Positions 18,165 through 28,384 of a stretch of 37,732 nucleotides of DNA are shown here, piece after piece. Source of the DNA: Desulfobacterales bacterium. GTDB lineage: Bacteria > Desulfobacterota > Desulfobacteria > Desulfobacterales > UBA5852. How positions within the stretch are numbered: position 1 is the first letter of the stretch; every line of letters starts with the position of its first letter. The stretch spans positions 1-37,732 of the forward strand of contig JASJCD010000004.1 in NCBI GenBank assembly GCA_030066135.1, read 5' to 3'. The notes below the pieces were generated by a model. That model was not told the origin of the DNA. It did not search any database and saw only the letters and a program-made list of their open reading frames with translations. The translations under genes were made by a program, and so were the position numbers.

Positions 18165-19010
18165 TCAAATCAACTTGAACCGCTCCAGCATGAACGCCAG
18201 AAAACCATCGTCGTCGAGTTCTTTGCGCCGCCCGATGAATTCGCCGCTCAAGGGGCCGGCCGTATAGGCGGCCTGCGGTTCTTTGGCGGTCACGGCCTCA
18301 ATGATCAGTTCGGCGATCAGTTCCGGTCCCGCTGCTTGGCGCGCGGCAAAAATTTCGTCCATGGCGGCGCGGGCCTGCTGATAAAAAGGCTTGTAGTCCC
18401 CGGGCGTACGGGCCAAGACATCGCCCGTCATCCGCGTGGCCACTTCGCTGAACTCGGTGGCGATGGCACCCGGCCGGATGGCCACGACCCGGATACCCAG
18501 CGGGGCCAGTTCGATGCGCAGGGCATCGGTAATGCCTTCCACGGCGTACTTGGAGGCGGCGTAAACCCCGCTTCCCGGGAAGGGGAATTGGCCCACGATC
18601 GAGCTGACGTTGACGATAGTCCCCTGTCGCATCCGGCGCATACCGGGCAGGCAGGCCTGGGTCAGCCGTATCAGCGCGAAGAAATTGACCTCGAAAAGGC
18701 GCCGGATGTCTTCCAGCGCCACGTCTTCCACGACGCCCCGCGTGCTGTAGCCCGCGTTGTTGACCAGAACCCCAACCGGCTCTGCGCGGGCGGCGATCAT
18801 CTCACAGAATTGCGCCACCGCTGCCGGCTGGGAAAGATCCACCGGCCAGGGTTCTATCTGCGGGTGTTGCGCGGCCAATTCATCCAGTCGCGCCATCCGC
18901 CGGGCCACGGCCATCACCGTATAGCCCGCCTTTGCCAACCTCACGGCGGTTTCTCGGCCAATGCCGCTGCTCGCACCGGTCACGAGGGCGGTGGCGGGGG
19001 GTGTTATCAT
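18165..19010 (-). CDS. SDR family oxidoreductase
   Basis: 281 aa; TGASSGIGRETA, NNAG, S...YAASKYAVEG. Confidence 0.95.
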   Translation of the reverse strand: MITPPATALVTGASSGIGRETAVRLAKAGYTVMAVARRMARLDELAAQHPQIEPWPVDLSQPAAVAQFCEMIAARAEPVGVLVNNAGYSTRGVVEDVALEDIRRLFEVNFFALIRLTQACLPGMRRMRQGTIVNVSSIVGQFPFPGSGVYAASKYAVEGITDALRIELAPLGIRVVAIRPGAIATEFSEVATRMTGDVLARTPGDYKPFYQQARAAMDEIFAARQAAGPELIAELIIEAVTAKEPQAAYTAGPLSGEFIGRRKELDDDGFLAFMLERFKLI

Positions 19011-19064
19011 GCGGACCTCCTTTTTCCGCTGGGCATCCAGTTACGACGCTGGCGCCCGGCGTTA

Positions 19065-19667
19065 TCAGTCGGCGACATAGTAGCCGTATTCACGGGCATT
19101 GACATTGTGGCGTTTTTCCCAGGCCAGGGTCGATGAAGGCGTGGGGCCGTAATCGTGACCCGGCCAGACCACGGTCTCATCGGGCAATTCCATCAGACGT
19201 CGAATGGAGGCGCCCAGGGTGGGGCGATGGCCGCCGGGCAGATCGGTGCGCCCGCTGTCGCCCACGAACAGCGTGTCGCCCGTGAAAAGATGACCTTCGA
19301 CATAGAGGCAGATGCCTCCCGGGGTGTGGCCCGGGGTGTGGATCACCTTCAAAGTGATGTCGCCGATGCGGATCCTGTCATTGTCCTGCAGATGGTCATC
19401 CGCCTGGGGATAGGTGCCGGCATCTTCGGCATGGATAAGGATGCGGGCCCCGGTTTGTGACTTCAGCGCCGCGTTGCCGGCCGTGTGATCGCCGTGACCA
19501 TGGGTGTTGACGATGGTCTCGATGACCAGGTTCGCGTGCGCGGCCGCCGCCAGGATCGCAGCCACGTCACCGCTGGGATCGATCACCAGGGCTTTGCGGG
19601 TCGCCTGGCATCCGATCAGGTAACAGAAGTTGTCCATGGTGCCGACTTCAAGCTGTTTGATAATCAT
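19065..19667 (-). CDS. MBL-fold metallo-hydrolase (glyoxalase II-like)
   Basis: 200 aa; NTHGHGDHTAGN, HTPGHTPGGICL, FTGDTLFVGDSGRTDLPGG. Confidence 0.93.
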   Translation of the reverse strand: MIIKQLEVGTMDNFCYLIGCQATRKALVIDPSGDVAAILAAAAHANLVIETIVNTHGHGDHTAGNAALKSQTGARILIHAEDAGTYPQADDHLQDNDRIRIGDITLKVIHTPGHTPGGICLYVEGHLFTGDTLFVGDSGRTDLPGGHRPTLGASIRRLMELPDETVVWPGHDYGPTPSSTLAWEKRHNVNAREYGYYVAD

Positions 19668-20093
19668 CGCGCCTCCTCTGGCAGGCCAAACGGATGCATC
19701 TTATCGCGGGGGCTTCGTCCGCAGTTCTTGGCGTTACGCCTTCACTTAGAATAATTCGGCGACCGGTGCAACCGGGGCCATGGATTCAGGCCGCACCGGC
19801 ATCATTCCAGCCGTTTAATAGCGCCGGGACATATTCCCGACGGACCGCCATCCCCTGCGTGCGGGTCTTGCCATCGAAGGTATGGATGCTAAGATGGTCC
19901 CAAGCCCAACTCGTTTTGGTGATGATGCGGCCTAAGCATTGAGGTGATCGGCAAGCACCCCATCGCGGTTCCGCCCGGCATCGCGGATCATCCGTAGTGA
20001 CGGCTTCCGGATACCGATAGCCGGTGAAATGGTATGAAAATTGCTGCACTCTCTGGGCGTACTTCCATTATTGCGAGCCAAGGATACAACCAA

Positions 20094-22199
20094 ATGAAGC
20101 ATTCAGCGATGAAGCGACTGGCAGGCCTGTTCCTGATGGGTCTCCTCTTGGGGCCGGCAATGCCGCTCTCGGCGGATACATTCCCTGCTTATGAGACCAT
20201 TCAACCCAATGTATCTTTTTGGACAACTATTTACGCTGAGCATCCCACTACCCGGGCGGTCGTCCATGACAGTGTCAACCTCGGGATCGTCTACGATGTG
20301 ATCGCGCTTAAACCCGCGAACGTGCACGGGGCGCGAAAAACCAATCGTCAGCGCATGAAACGCGCCCGGGTCAAATACCGGGACATCTTGAAGCGCTTGG
20401 CCGCTGATCCTCAAACTAAAAATCGTGAGGCCCGGCGCGTGGCGGCGCTGTTCGGGCCCGGCGCCCGGCCCACTGATTTTCAGCGCGCTGCCGGCCGGGT
20501 GCGTTGCCAGATTGGTCAACGGGACCGTTTCCGGGCCGGGCTGATCCGTTCCGGCGCCTATCTGGATGAAATCCGATCCATTCTTAAAGCCTACGGCGTA
20601 CCCTCAGATCTGGCCTACCTGCCCCACGTGGAGTCATCCTTCAATCCCAAGGCCTACAGCAAGTTCGGGGCGGCCGGCATCTGGCAGTTCACGCGTTCGA
20701 CCGGCAAGCGCTTCATGACCGTGGGCTACGAAATCGACGAGCGCCGCGATCCCATCCGGGCGACCCATGCCGCCGCCCGGCTTCTCAAGGAAAACTACAA
20801 TCGGCTGGGCAGCTGGCCGCTGGCCATAACGGCCTATAACCATGGTGCTTCCGGCGTCGCCCGTGCCAAACGCAAATACGGCGACTACCCCACCATCTTC
20901 CGCGCCTACCGCAGCCGTACCTTCAAGTTCGCCTCGCGCAATTTTTATTCGGAATTTCTCGCGGCCCGTCAGGTGGCCGCCAACTATGAACAATATTTTG
21001 ACGCTCTGCCGCTGGATAAGCCCGTGCCGACCCAGACGGTAGCCCTGACGGGCTATGCGCGTTTCGAGGATTTGAGCCAGCATTTCAATGTGCCCCCGAA
21101 GGCGCTCAAGGCCCTGAACCCGGCCCTGCGGCCGCCGGTTATCAACGGGCAGAAATATGTTCCCAAGGGCTACCATCTGCGGCTGGTCGCGCCTGCTGAC
21201 GGCCGCAGCGTCTGGGCCGCCATACCGGAAAGCCTTTACCGTTCGGCCCAGAAACCAAGCCGTTTCTACACGGTTCAGCGCGGTGATACTGCCGGCCGGA
21301 TTGCCCGCACCCACGGGGTGCGCCTGTCCGACCTGATTGCCGCCAACAACTTGAACCGGCGGGCCACGATCTACCCCCGCCAGACGCTGCGTCTGCCCCT
21401 GCCGGATGAAAACGTGGTGGTCAAGCCGCCGCCTTCACCACCGCCGCTACTTGCGGCCCGAACGCCCGCCGCCGCGCCGCCCCCATCCGCCAAGGCGGAA
21501 AAACCGGCTCAACGACCGCCATTGAAAGCGAAACCGGGGGAACCCGAGCGTTCACCCGCCGGAACGAAGGAACTGCCCCGCCCGCTGATGGCATCCGTGC
21601 TGCCACTGCCGGTTGCGGAACCGGAAGCCGAAAAGCATGACAAGGCAAATATCAAACCGGCGGCAGCCCTGCAGGCCCCCAGCACCGAAATTGTGGCCGC
21701 CGATGTACGTTTTGAGCGCACCACCGAAATCAAGGGCCAGACGGTGGGCATCCTGACGGTTGAGGTGGAGGAAACCCTGGGCCATTTTGCCGAATGGGCC
21801 GGTGTGCGTACCCAGACCATTCGGCGGCTCAACGGACTGCCCTACGGCCGCACCCTGCACCTGCACCAGAAGGTCAAGATACCGCTTGAGCGTGCCAGCC
21901 GGTCGGATTTCGAGGAGCGCCGCTACGAATTTCACAAGCGCCTGCAGGAGGACTTCTTTGCGGTCTACCGGGTCAGCGAGCTGGAGGCCTACCGGGTCAG
22001 GCGCGGCGACAGCTACTGGGCGCTTTGCCGGGACAAGTTCGATATTCCGCTGTGGCTTCTGAAGCACTACAATTCCGAGGTCGACCTGGCGGATTTGCGC
22101 TACCGGCAAAAGCTGATGATTCCGATGCTCGAGAAGAGCGAGGCCGGTGATCCCGCCACGGTCACACCGGAAGACCCTGAGGCGGGCGCTGAAGGTTAG
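20094..22199 (+). CDS. mltD: lytic transglycosylase with LysM domains (MltD-like)
   Basis: PHVESSFNPKAYSKFGAAGIWQFTRSTGKRFM...AITAYNHG; LysM segment FYTVQRGDTAGRIARTHGV and further LysM-like repeats; signal-peptide-like N-terminus. Confidence 0.9.
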   Translation: MKHSAMKRLAGLFLMGLLLGPAMPLSADTFPAYETIQPNVSFWTTIYAEHPTTRAVVHDSVNLGIVYDVIALKPANVHGARKTNRQRMKRARVKYRDILKRLAADPQTKNREARRVAALFGPGARPTDFQRAAGRVRCQIGQRDRFRAGLIRSGAYLDEIRSILKAYGVPSDLAYLPHVESSFNPKAYSKFGAAGIWQFTRSTGKRFMTVGYEIDERRDPIRATHAAARLLKENYNRLGSWPLAITAYNHGASGVARAKRKYGDYPTIFRAYRSRTFKFASRNFYSEFLAARQVAANYEQYFDALPLDKPVPTQTVALTGYARFEDLSQHFNVPPKALKALNPALRPPVINGQKYVPKGYHLRLVAPADGRSVWAAIPESLYRSAQKPSRFYTVQRGDTAGRIARTHGVRLSDLIAANNLNRRATIYPRQTLRLPLPDENVVVKPPPSPPPLLAARTPAAAPPPSAKAEKPAQRPPLKAKPGEPERSPAGTKELPRPLMASVLPLPVAEPEAEKHDKANIKPAAALQAPSTEIVAADVRFERTTEIKGQTVGILTVEVEETLGHFAEWAGVRTQTIRRLNGLPYGRTLHLHQKVKIPLERASRSDFEERRYEFHKRLQEDFFAVYRVSELEAYRVRRGDSYWALCRDKFDIPLWLLKHYNSEVDLADLRYRQKLMIPMLEKSEAGDPATVTPEDPEAGAEG

Positions 22200-22221
22200 C
22201 TGCCTGCCACCATGGCGTTCA

Positions 22222-23184
22222 ATGACACAAGCCCCCTGCCATATGCGGTCGATCCTGGCCTTGGCAGTCTTTGGCGGCCTGATGCTGGCGGCCCTCGCCG
22301 CCACTGCGCAGACCCCGCTGCCAACCCGGTTTTTTTTCAGCGGCGACGGGCATATCAGCCTCGTAAGCCGTAAAAACGGCGCCGTTTTCGAGGGGGCCTA
22401 TCGTGATGCCGGCGGCCGCTACGACCCCGAGGCGCTCAAAAGGGTCCATCGTGTATTCGGTGCGCCCTACGTGCCCGGCCGCCCCCAGCTCTCCCTGCGG
22501 TTGATCGAGTACCTGGACTATCTTGAGGACCGTCTGAAGCCGGGCGCTCGCATCACTATCACCTCGGGCTATCGCAGCCCCGCCTACAACCGTCAAGTTC
22601 GCCAGGGCGGCGGCCTGGCCGCCAAGGCCAGCCTCCACCAGTACGGCATGGCAGCCGATCTGGTGATGGCGGGCGTGTCCTCGCGTAAGCTCTGGGATAA
22701 GGTCAAGCAGTTGGGTTTCGGCGGCGCCGGCTATTACCAAGGGGAGACCGTTCACATCGACGTGGGGCCGGCGCGGTCCTGGGATCAAAAAACATCGGGG
22801 GTGGGTACCGGCATCTCGGACGACAACAAGCTGATCGGCCTGGTGACGGACTACGATATCTACCCGCCGGGGGGCGTGGTGACCATGCGCTTCATCCGCA
22901 TGACCGCTTTTCCAATAGGCGTTTCGGCCGTTTTTGTGCTCCGGCGCCATGCGGCTACGGGGGCGATTGCAGCGGTGGATACCTTTGAGCCCGTTTTCAA
23001 TTCGCCCGGCCAGGAGGCATGCCATCAACTGGCCGATATCGAACAGATGGCGTTTATTCGCTGGCAGTTGCCTGGCGGACTGCCGGAGGGGCGCTACGAT
23101 ATCCTGGCTCGCTTCTGCGCCCGCCGCTGGGAGCAGATGCCGGCTGTCGTCCATACGCCGGTTTTCGCGATCGCTAAACCCTGA
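22222..23184 (+). CDS. secreted DUF882/M15-type D,D-peptidase-fold protein
   Basis: ITSGYRSPAYNRQVR, SLHQYGMAADLVM, VHIDVGPARSW; signal-peptide-like N-terminus. Confidence 0.8.
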   Translation: MTQAPCHMRSILALAVFGGLMLAALAATAQTPLPTRFFFSGDGHISLVSRKNGAVFEGAYRDAGGRYDPEALKRVHRVFGAPYVPGRPQLSLRLIEYLDYLEDRLKPGARITITSGYRSPAYNRQVRQGGGLAAKASLHQYGMAADLVMAGVSSRKLWDKVKQLGFGGAGYYQGETVHIDVGPARSWDQKTSGVGTGISDDNKLIGLVTDYDIYPPGGVVTMRFIRMTAFPIGVSAVFVLRRHAATGAIAAVDTFEPVFNSPGQEACHQLADIEQMAFIRWQLPGGLPEGRYDILARFCARRWEQMPAVVHTPVFAIAKP

Positions 23185-23617
23185 TGATGCTTCCTGCCTA
23201 CTTGGCCGCCGCCAAGGCTGCACTTGAATTCCCGGTATGGAGACCTCCCTTCGCGTATTCTGGCGCCCTGTTGAAAATTTCTACGCTATCGGCATATAGA
23301 AGGCAGGCGCGCAGGATGGGCGGCTGTTAGCCAATCCTTCCCGGGATGGTGGCGACGCGCCTCTTGGGCCGCCTTCAACCAGGGATATTCGGCTGGAAGC
23401 CCGAATCGAGCCCCGCGCCGGTGGGGGACGATCAAGTTTATTGTCAGGGGGGCGATAATAGACCCAACGATGATCGAATTCTGTTGAAGCTCGCCTGGGG
23501 CCGGGTTTTGAATGCTGTTGCCGACTTGTTCTCGCCGCCCGCCAATTTCTTCTGATTATCGCTTTGAATTCGTTTCGCCGGCGGCCGTCTGGGCCGCCGG
23601 GCGTCAGAGGTGGGCTA

Positions 23618-24106
23618 ATGAATGACATCAAAGTTTTCATCACCAGCGAAGGCGAGGCCACTTTTGTTTGTCCGCAATGTGAGCGCTCACGGACGGTGGC
23701 GGTCGCCGCTAACGCCAAGCTGTCGCGTGCATCCCGGGTTCGTGTGAAGTGCCCCTGCGGGCATCACTTCCCGGTTACCCTCGAGCGACGGCGGTATTTC
23801 CGTAAAAGCGTGAATCTGAGCGGATCCTTTTTCCAGACGGTCAACGGCCGCCATGTGGATCGAGGGGAGATGGCCGTCCGCGACCTTTCCCGAACGGGTC
23901 TGCGCATCCGCTTGAACGAGAACCGGCCGTTGCAGGTCGGCGACACGCTCCTGGTGGAATTTCACCTGGACGATCGCCAGCATTCGCTGATTCGCAAAGA
24001 GAGCATCGTACGCCGGATCGACGGATTCGACCTGGGCACCGAGTTCACCGCTCCGGAAATAACGGATGCCAATACCCGGGCGATCGGGTTCTATCTTGCC
24101 GGTTGA
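23618..24106 (+). CDS. PilZ domain protein with N-terminal Cys pairs (CPQC...CPCGH)
   Basis: RRRYFRKSVNLSGSF...VRDLSRTGLRIRLNENRPLQVGDTLLVEFHLDD. Confidence 0.8.
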   Translation: MNDIKVFITSEGEATFVCPQCERSRTVAVAANAKLSRASRVRVKCPCGHHFPVTLERRRYFRKSVNLSGSFFQTVNGRHVDRGEMAVRDLSRTGLRIRLNENRPLQVGDTLLVEFHLDDRQHSLIRKESIVRRIDGFDLGTEFTAPEITDANTRAIGFYLAG

Positions 24107-24107
24107 A

Positions 24108-24743
24108 TCAGCCTCCCCGTAGTGCTTCCATCTGGCGCCGGGTCAGCTTGATCATGGCACGGGACAAAGCCGCGGTGTCGTTGAGAATCAGCTGGTAGAC
24201 CGCGAGGGCCTCCCCCGGTTTGCCCTGCCATTCCAGATTGCGGGCCAGGCAGAAGCGGGTGACGAAATCCTGCGGGCGCGACTGCAAGGCTGCGGTCAGG
24301 TATTCGATCGCGGCTTCGGGGTCCCCGGTTTTTTCGTAGTACCGCGACAGTATGATCAGCAGGGCAAAGCGAAGATCCGCATCCCACCGTTCGCCCTCAT
24401 TGGCCAGCAGCGACAGAATATATTCCGCCGGGGTTTCAGCGGCACCATGCGCCGCCGCCCCGATGCGCTGGACGGCTTCCGGGCCGAGCTTGTCGGCCAC
24501 CTGCTGGCGGACAAACGCGTCCTGGCGCTGGATATGAAAATTGAGTTCGGCGCGGCAGTCGGCGGCACTTGCGAAAAAATGGGCCCGGACCATGGGCAGC
24601 ACGATCGAGATTCCCGCCGCCAGCAGCAGCAGTGCCAGTGGATCCACCCGGCCGCTGGTCAGCATATGGTAGACCAGGATGCAGGCGGCCACGATGGCGA
24701 GCAGGACCGCACAGGTGATGAACACCGCCTTTTTAAGCGTCAT
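24108..24743 (-). CDS. TPR-containing membrane-anchored protein
   Basis: 211 aa; two N-terminal TM segments then TPR-like helices (GDPEAAIEYLTAALQSRPQDFVTRFCLARNLEWQGKPGEALAVYQ). Confidence 0.7.
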   Translation of the reverse strand: MTLKKAVFITCAVLLAIVAACILVYHMLTSGRVDPLALLLLAAGISIVLPMVRAHFFASAADCRAELNFHIQRQDAFVRQQVADKLGPEAVQRIGAAAHGAAETPAEYILSLLANEGERWDADLRFALLIILSRYYEKTGDPEAAIEYLTAALQSRPQDFVTRFCLARNLEWQGKPGEALAVYQLILNDTAALSRAMIKLTRRQMEALRGG

Positions 24744-26011
24744 CTTGCGTCTTTCTCCCGGTCGGTGCCCGCAGTGACGGTCTTGATGCGTCGGGCCAAA
24801 TCCTTGAATCGGCGGGCCTCGCGGTCATGTCCTTGGCGGCTGTAAATCTGTGCTACGCGGGCGTAGTAGAAGGCGGCCTGATCGGGGATCTCGTTTGCCA
24901 GGGTCAGGTAGTGATCCATCAGGGCCGCATCATGCGCGCCTTGCTCGAAACACAGCTCGGCATACTCGTGCCGGATCGCGGGATCGCTCCGGCCGCGGCA
25001 ACTGCGGCCGCTTTCCACGATCTGCCGGTAGAGGGCGGCCGCTTCCTCGGTTGCGTTCATGTCGCGGCAGATGCGGGCCAGACGGTGGGCTATCCGGGGA
25101 TCCCAACCATAGCTGTCGAGAAAGCGGCGGTAGAGATCCCGGGCGCTCTCGCGCTGGCCGGAACGCTCCAGGGTTTCGCCCCTCAGCGCGGCCGCCGCCA
25201 GTGACGCGGACAATTCGGCCGGCAGCGTGTCCAGCAAATCGAGTGCCTGGTCGAAATCCTCCTGATCCCAGTATATTTCACACAAAAGCCGGCAGGCGGG
25301 CAGGGCTTCAGGGTGGCGCCGGTGATAGGCCACCAGCAGATCGTGGGCTTCGATCGCGCGATCAAGGTTCAAATAGGCCGTGGCCAGTTCCAGGGGGATG
25401 TGACTGTCCGGATGCGGGGCCTCCTTGTAGGCCTTTTCAAGATAGCGGGCGGCCGCTTGGAAGTGCCCCTGATTGAGGGCCACATACCCGCGTCTGAAAT
25501 CCAGACTGTATTGCTGGTAGGCCTGGCGGACATGATCGGGCAGCGTGTGGCAGAGGGCTGTAAAGTACTCCTCCGCCGAGCCTGCCGCCGGCCCGATATG
25601 GACATCGTTCGGCCGATCGGCAATCTGTAGCGGCAGGCTGGTATGGGACGGCTCGCTCGTCTGGGCATCGAGCACGTCAAGCTTGGCTTTCAGTTCGCGC
25701 CGGTCAGCTTCTTCGGGGCTGACTTCGATGGCCAGCATCAGCATCTCGCGGGCCTCTTCCCGGAAGCCGCCTTCCAGCAGGTCGTCGGCACTTTGCCGAT
25801 GCTCACGGGCCAGGGCATTTCGGCATTGGTGGATCTTAGTGCTCAGGCGGTGCATATGTTCGGCCTGCCAACCTGCTTGGCGGGACCGTTTTGTCCGGGC
25901 GTCTTCATAGGCGAGTTTGGCTTCGCCCCAGCGCCCGGCGGTCAGCAGCCGGTCGGCCTTCTGTTCGAGCTTCTCAGGGGTCGTGCCGATCAGACGTTCA
26001 AGCAGGGACAT
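24740..26011 (-). CDS. TPR repeat protein
   Basis: ATG 26011 (MSLLERLIGTTPEKLEQKADRLLTAGRWGEAKLAYEDA...); several TPR-like units; 4-nt overlap with 24108-24743. Confidence 0.75.
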   Translation of the reverse strand: MSLLERLIGTTPEKLEQKADRLLTAGRWGEAKLAYEDARTKRSRQAGWQAEHMHRLSTKIHQCRNALAREHRQSADDLLEGGFREEAREMLMLAIEVSPEEADRRELKAKLDVLDAQTSEPSHTSLPLQIADRPNDVHIGPAAGSAEEYFTALCHTLPDHVRQAYQQYSLDFRRGYVALNQGHFQAAARYLEKAYKEAPHPDSHIPLELATAYLNLDRAIEAHDLLVAYHRRHPEALPACRLLCEIYWDQEDFDQALDLLDTLPAELSASLAAAALRGETLERSGQRESARDLYRRFLDSYGWDPRIAHRLARICRDMNATEEAAALYRQIVESGRSCRGRSDPAIRHEYAELCFEQGAHDAALMDHYLTLANEIPDQAAFYYARVAQIYSRQGHDREARRFKDLARRIKTVTAGTDREKDAR

Positions 26012-26320
26012 GGATCTATGCTCCAATGGTTTATTTGGCGCCGATGGGTGCCGGCCGCTTAGGAGCTATCAGGCCCTCCCGGGGATTGCAAGCAGGCAGG
26101 CGTTGACCGTCCGGCCGCCGTGGAGGGGATGAACTGGAAATTAATAACTTTAGACTTATGTTAAGAAATAGTTCATAATTATTGAGTATGCACTTTTGGA
26201 TAATTGGGATCGTTTTTGCGCCCTTTGGCCGTTTGGATACGATCCGCGCACTGCTGGTGTTGGCCTGCAGCGTGATAACCGTGGTTTCGAGCAGGGGCGT
26301 TTTTCATCGGGGAGGGAAAA

Positions 26321-27226
26321 ATGGAGGATTTCATGGAAGAGGGGCAACCGATCGAGTTTGTCGTGGGGGAAACGTACGAAAATGAAAAGGGTCTCTTTGA
26401 AGTCCTGTCCATTCAGCGTGACGCCATGGTCATCAAGTGGGAAAGCGGCGAATCGATCGAGACCACGGTCAGTTTTCAGCGTCGCATTCAGGAGCGCCGG
26501 CGCTGGGAGCGGCAGATGCGAGAAAAAAAGGCAGCCGCTTCGAGCAGCAAGGCACGACGTGCGGCCGGCCGCAAACCGGGCTCGACTTTCGAAGGCTTCC
26601 ATCCCGAAGATTTCAAAAAGACCATCAGCCGTACGCCCTGGCGCAGCCGCAGCCAGTTCGGCGGAGCCGTAACTTCCCGATTGCAATCCTCGCGCTTGAA
26701 GTTCAATTCCTGGGCGGCCAAACGCCGCAACGAGGTGCACTGGGCTGACAGTAATCACTGGAAAACCAAGAGCGTGGATTATCCCGCCAAATTCTTCGCC
26801 CGGGCAGATCTGGATACGCTTGCCTGGGGTTTTTATATCGAGCGTCCCGAGACCGGCCGCAATGCTTCTCCGGACTGGCAGACCTTTCTTACCTGGCTGC
26901 GCAATGATGACAACGATAACTGGCTGCGTGAGGTTGCCCGCGAGCAGGGACTCGTTGTTTACGACGCCCACCAGCGCAGCTTTGGCGGCCTACTGGAACC
27001 GCAGGAAGAACAGTGGCGCGTGAGCAACAGCACGGGTTCTGACGCAGGCGGGCGTCTGGCCGCGATCATCGACAGCTGGCCGTCGGAAACCTGGCTGGAT
27101 CTGATGATCGCCAAGCGCATATCCAAGGATGAGGCGCTCGAGCGGGGGCAGGAAGTAGCGGCTGACGCGGCCCTGCTTTTCGGTCATCTATTCCCTCTCT
27201 ATGAAGCGGCCGCTTTCAGCAGCTGA
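26321..27226 (+). CDS. conserved-looking hypothetical protein, no family recognised
   Basis: 301 aa ORF, ATG after ggaggg; soluble, basic linker after ~70 aa. Confidence 0.65.
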   Translation: MEDFMEEGQPIEFVVGETYENEKGLFEVLSIQRDAMVIKWESGESIETTVSFQRRIQERRRWERQMREKKAAASSSKARRAAGRKPGSTFEGFHPEDFKKTISRTPWRSRSQFGGAVTSRLQSSRLKFNSWAAKRRNEVHWADSNHWKTKSVDYPAKFFARADLDTLAWGFYIERPETGRNASPDWQTFLTWLRNDDNDNWLREVAREQGLVVYDAHQRSFGGLLEPQEEQWRVSNSTGSDAGGRLAAIIDSWPSETWLDLMIAKRISKDEALERGQEVAADAALLFGHLFPLYEAAAFSS

Positions 27227-27264
27227 ATAAACGGTGGGAACGTATACCATCTGGACCTATGTTT

Positions 27265-27381
27265 TCACAAACGGATGATCCAGCGTATGCTATAGGACAA
27301 CAGCAGGGTCATTACCAGACCGCCGCACCAAAGCCCCACGAACCAGCACCATTGCCGCTGTTTTCTAGTAAGCGGTTTCAT
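27265..27381 (-). CDS. DUF2474-like small membrane subunit of cytochrome bd/CIO oxidase
   Basis: Not in the ORF track (38 aa): MKPLTRKQRQWCWFVGLWCGGLVMTLLLSYSIRWIIRL; overlaps the end of cydB by 17 nt on the same strand. Confidence 0.75.
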   Translation of the reverse strand: MKPLTRKQRQWCWFVGLWCGGLVMTLLLSYSIRWIIRL

Positions 27382-28384
27382 GTGATGCCTTCCCCCTGAA
27401 GATGTAGTAGCAATAAGCTGTATAACCCAACACCACTGGCAGCATTACCGTAATGCCGACCAGCAGAAGGGACTGGGATTCCGGTGCGGCGGCGGCATCA
27501 CGGAATGTCACGGCAGTGGGTACGATCCAGGGCCAGAGACTGATCCCCAGCCCGAGGTAGCTCAAAAGAAACACCCCGATACTGATGATGAACGGGCGAT
27601 ATTCGTTCCCTCTGTGCAGGTCGCGCCAGATGATGCCGAAGAAGACAGCTGTTAGCAGCGGCACCGGCAGGAGAAAAAAGAAGTTGGGCAGGCTAAACCA
27701 GAGTGCTCGTACGTCAGTATTCATTACAGGCATACTGACGCTTACCACGGCGATAAACAGCCCCACGTAGCCGAGGACATAGGACGCAGACTGGCGGGCC
27801 CAGCGCTGGGTCTCGCCGTCGGTCTTCATCACCAGCCAGGTACCGCCCAGAAGGGCGTATCCGAATATGAGCGCGACGCCGACCATGACACTGTAGGCGT
27901 CTATCCAGTCGAAGGCCCCCCCTGCGAACTGCCGTCCCTCAACGGTAATCCCCTGCACCACGGCACCCAAGATGACGCCCTGCATGAAGGTTGCGGTGAG
28001 CGAGCCGAAATGGAAGGCGTAGTCCCATATACGGCGTGATTTCCCGTGGGCCTTGAAACGGAATTCAAAAGCCACGCCCCTGAATATGAGGCCCAGCAGC
28101 ATGACGATGACGGGAATATACAGCGCCGGCATGAGGATGGCATAGGCCAGCGGAAAGGCCGCAAATAGTCCGCCACCGGCAAGGACCAACCAGGTTTCGT
28201 TGCCGTCCCAGAAGGGGGCGATTGAATTCATCATGCGGTCCCGGCATTGGTCAGTGGGGGCGAATGGAAAGAGGATGCCGACGCCCAGGTCAAAACCGTC
28301 CAGAATGACGTACAAAATAAGGGCGGTCATGATCAAACCGTACCAGATCAGGGGCAGATCCAAAAAGGCTTCAAAATTAAGCAT
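27365..28384 (-). CDS. cydB: cytochrome d ubiquinol oxidase subunit II
   Basis: From MLNFEAFLDLPLIWYGLIMTALILYVILDGFDLGVGILFPF; FWDGNETWLVLAGGGLFAAFPLAYA. Confidence 0.95.
   Translation of the reverse strand: MLNFEAFLDLPLIWYGLIMTALILYVILDGFDLGVGILFPFAPTDQCRDRMMNSIAPFWDGNETWLVLAGGGLFAAFPLAYAILMPALYIPVIVMLLGLIFRGVAFEFRFKAHGKSRRIWDYAFHFGSLTATFMQGVILGAVVQGITVEGRQFAGGAFDWIDAYSVMVGVALIFGYALLGGTWLVMKTDGETQRWARQSASYVLGYVGLFIAVVSVSMPVMNTDVRALWFSLPNFFFLLPVPLLTAVFFGIIWRDLHRGNEYRPFIISIGVFLLSYLGLGISLWPWIVPTAVTFRDAAAAPESQSLLLVGITVMLPVVLGYTAYCYYIFRGKASHETAY

Noticed and set aside
19786-20049. 87-aa minus ORF (...SWAWDHLSIHTFDGKTRTQGMAVRREYVPALLNGWNDAGAA)
   Set aside because: Protein-like in places but no RBS or recognised family; could be a decayed gene, not supportable from sequence alone
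23553-23600. TGA codons upstream of a strong hairpin (possible third Sec site)
   Set aside because: Reading through reaches another stop after a few codons, no family homology on either side, and the loop is not positioned like the two accepted cases
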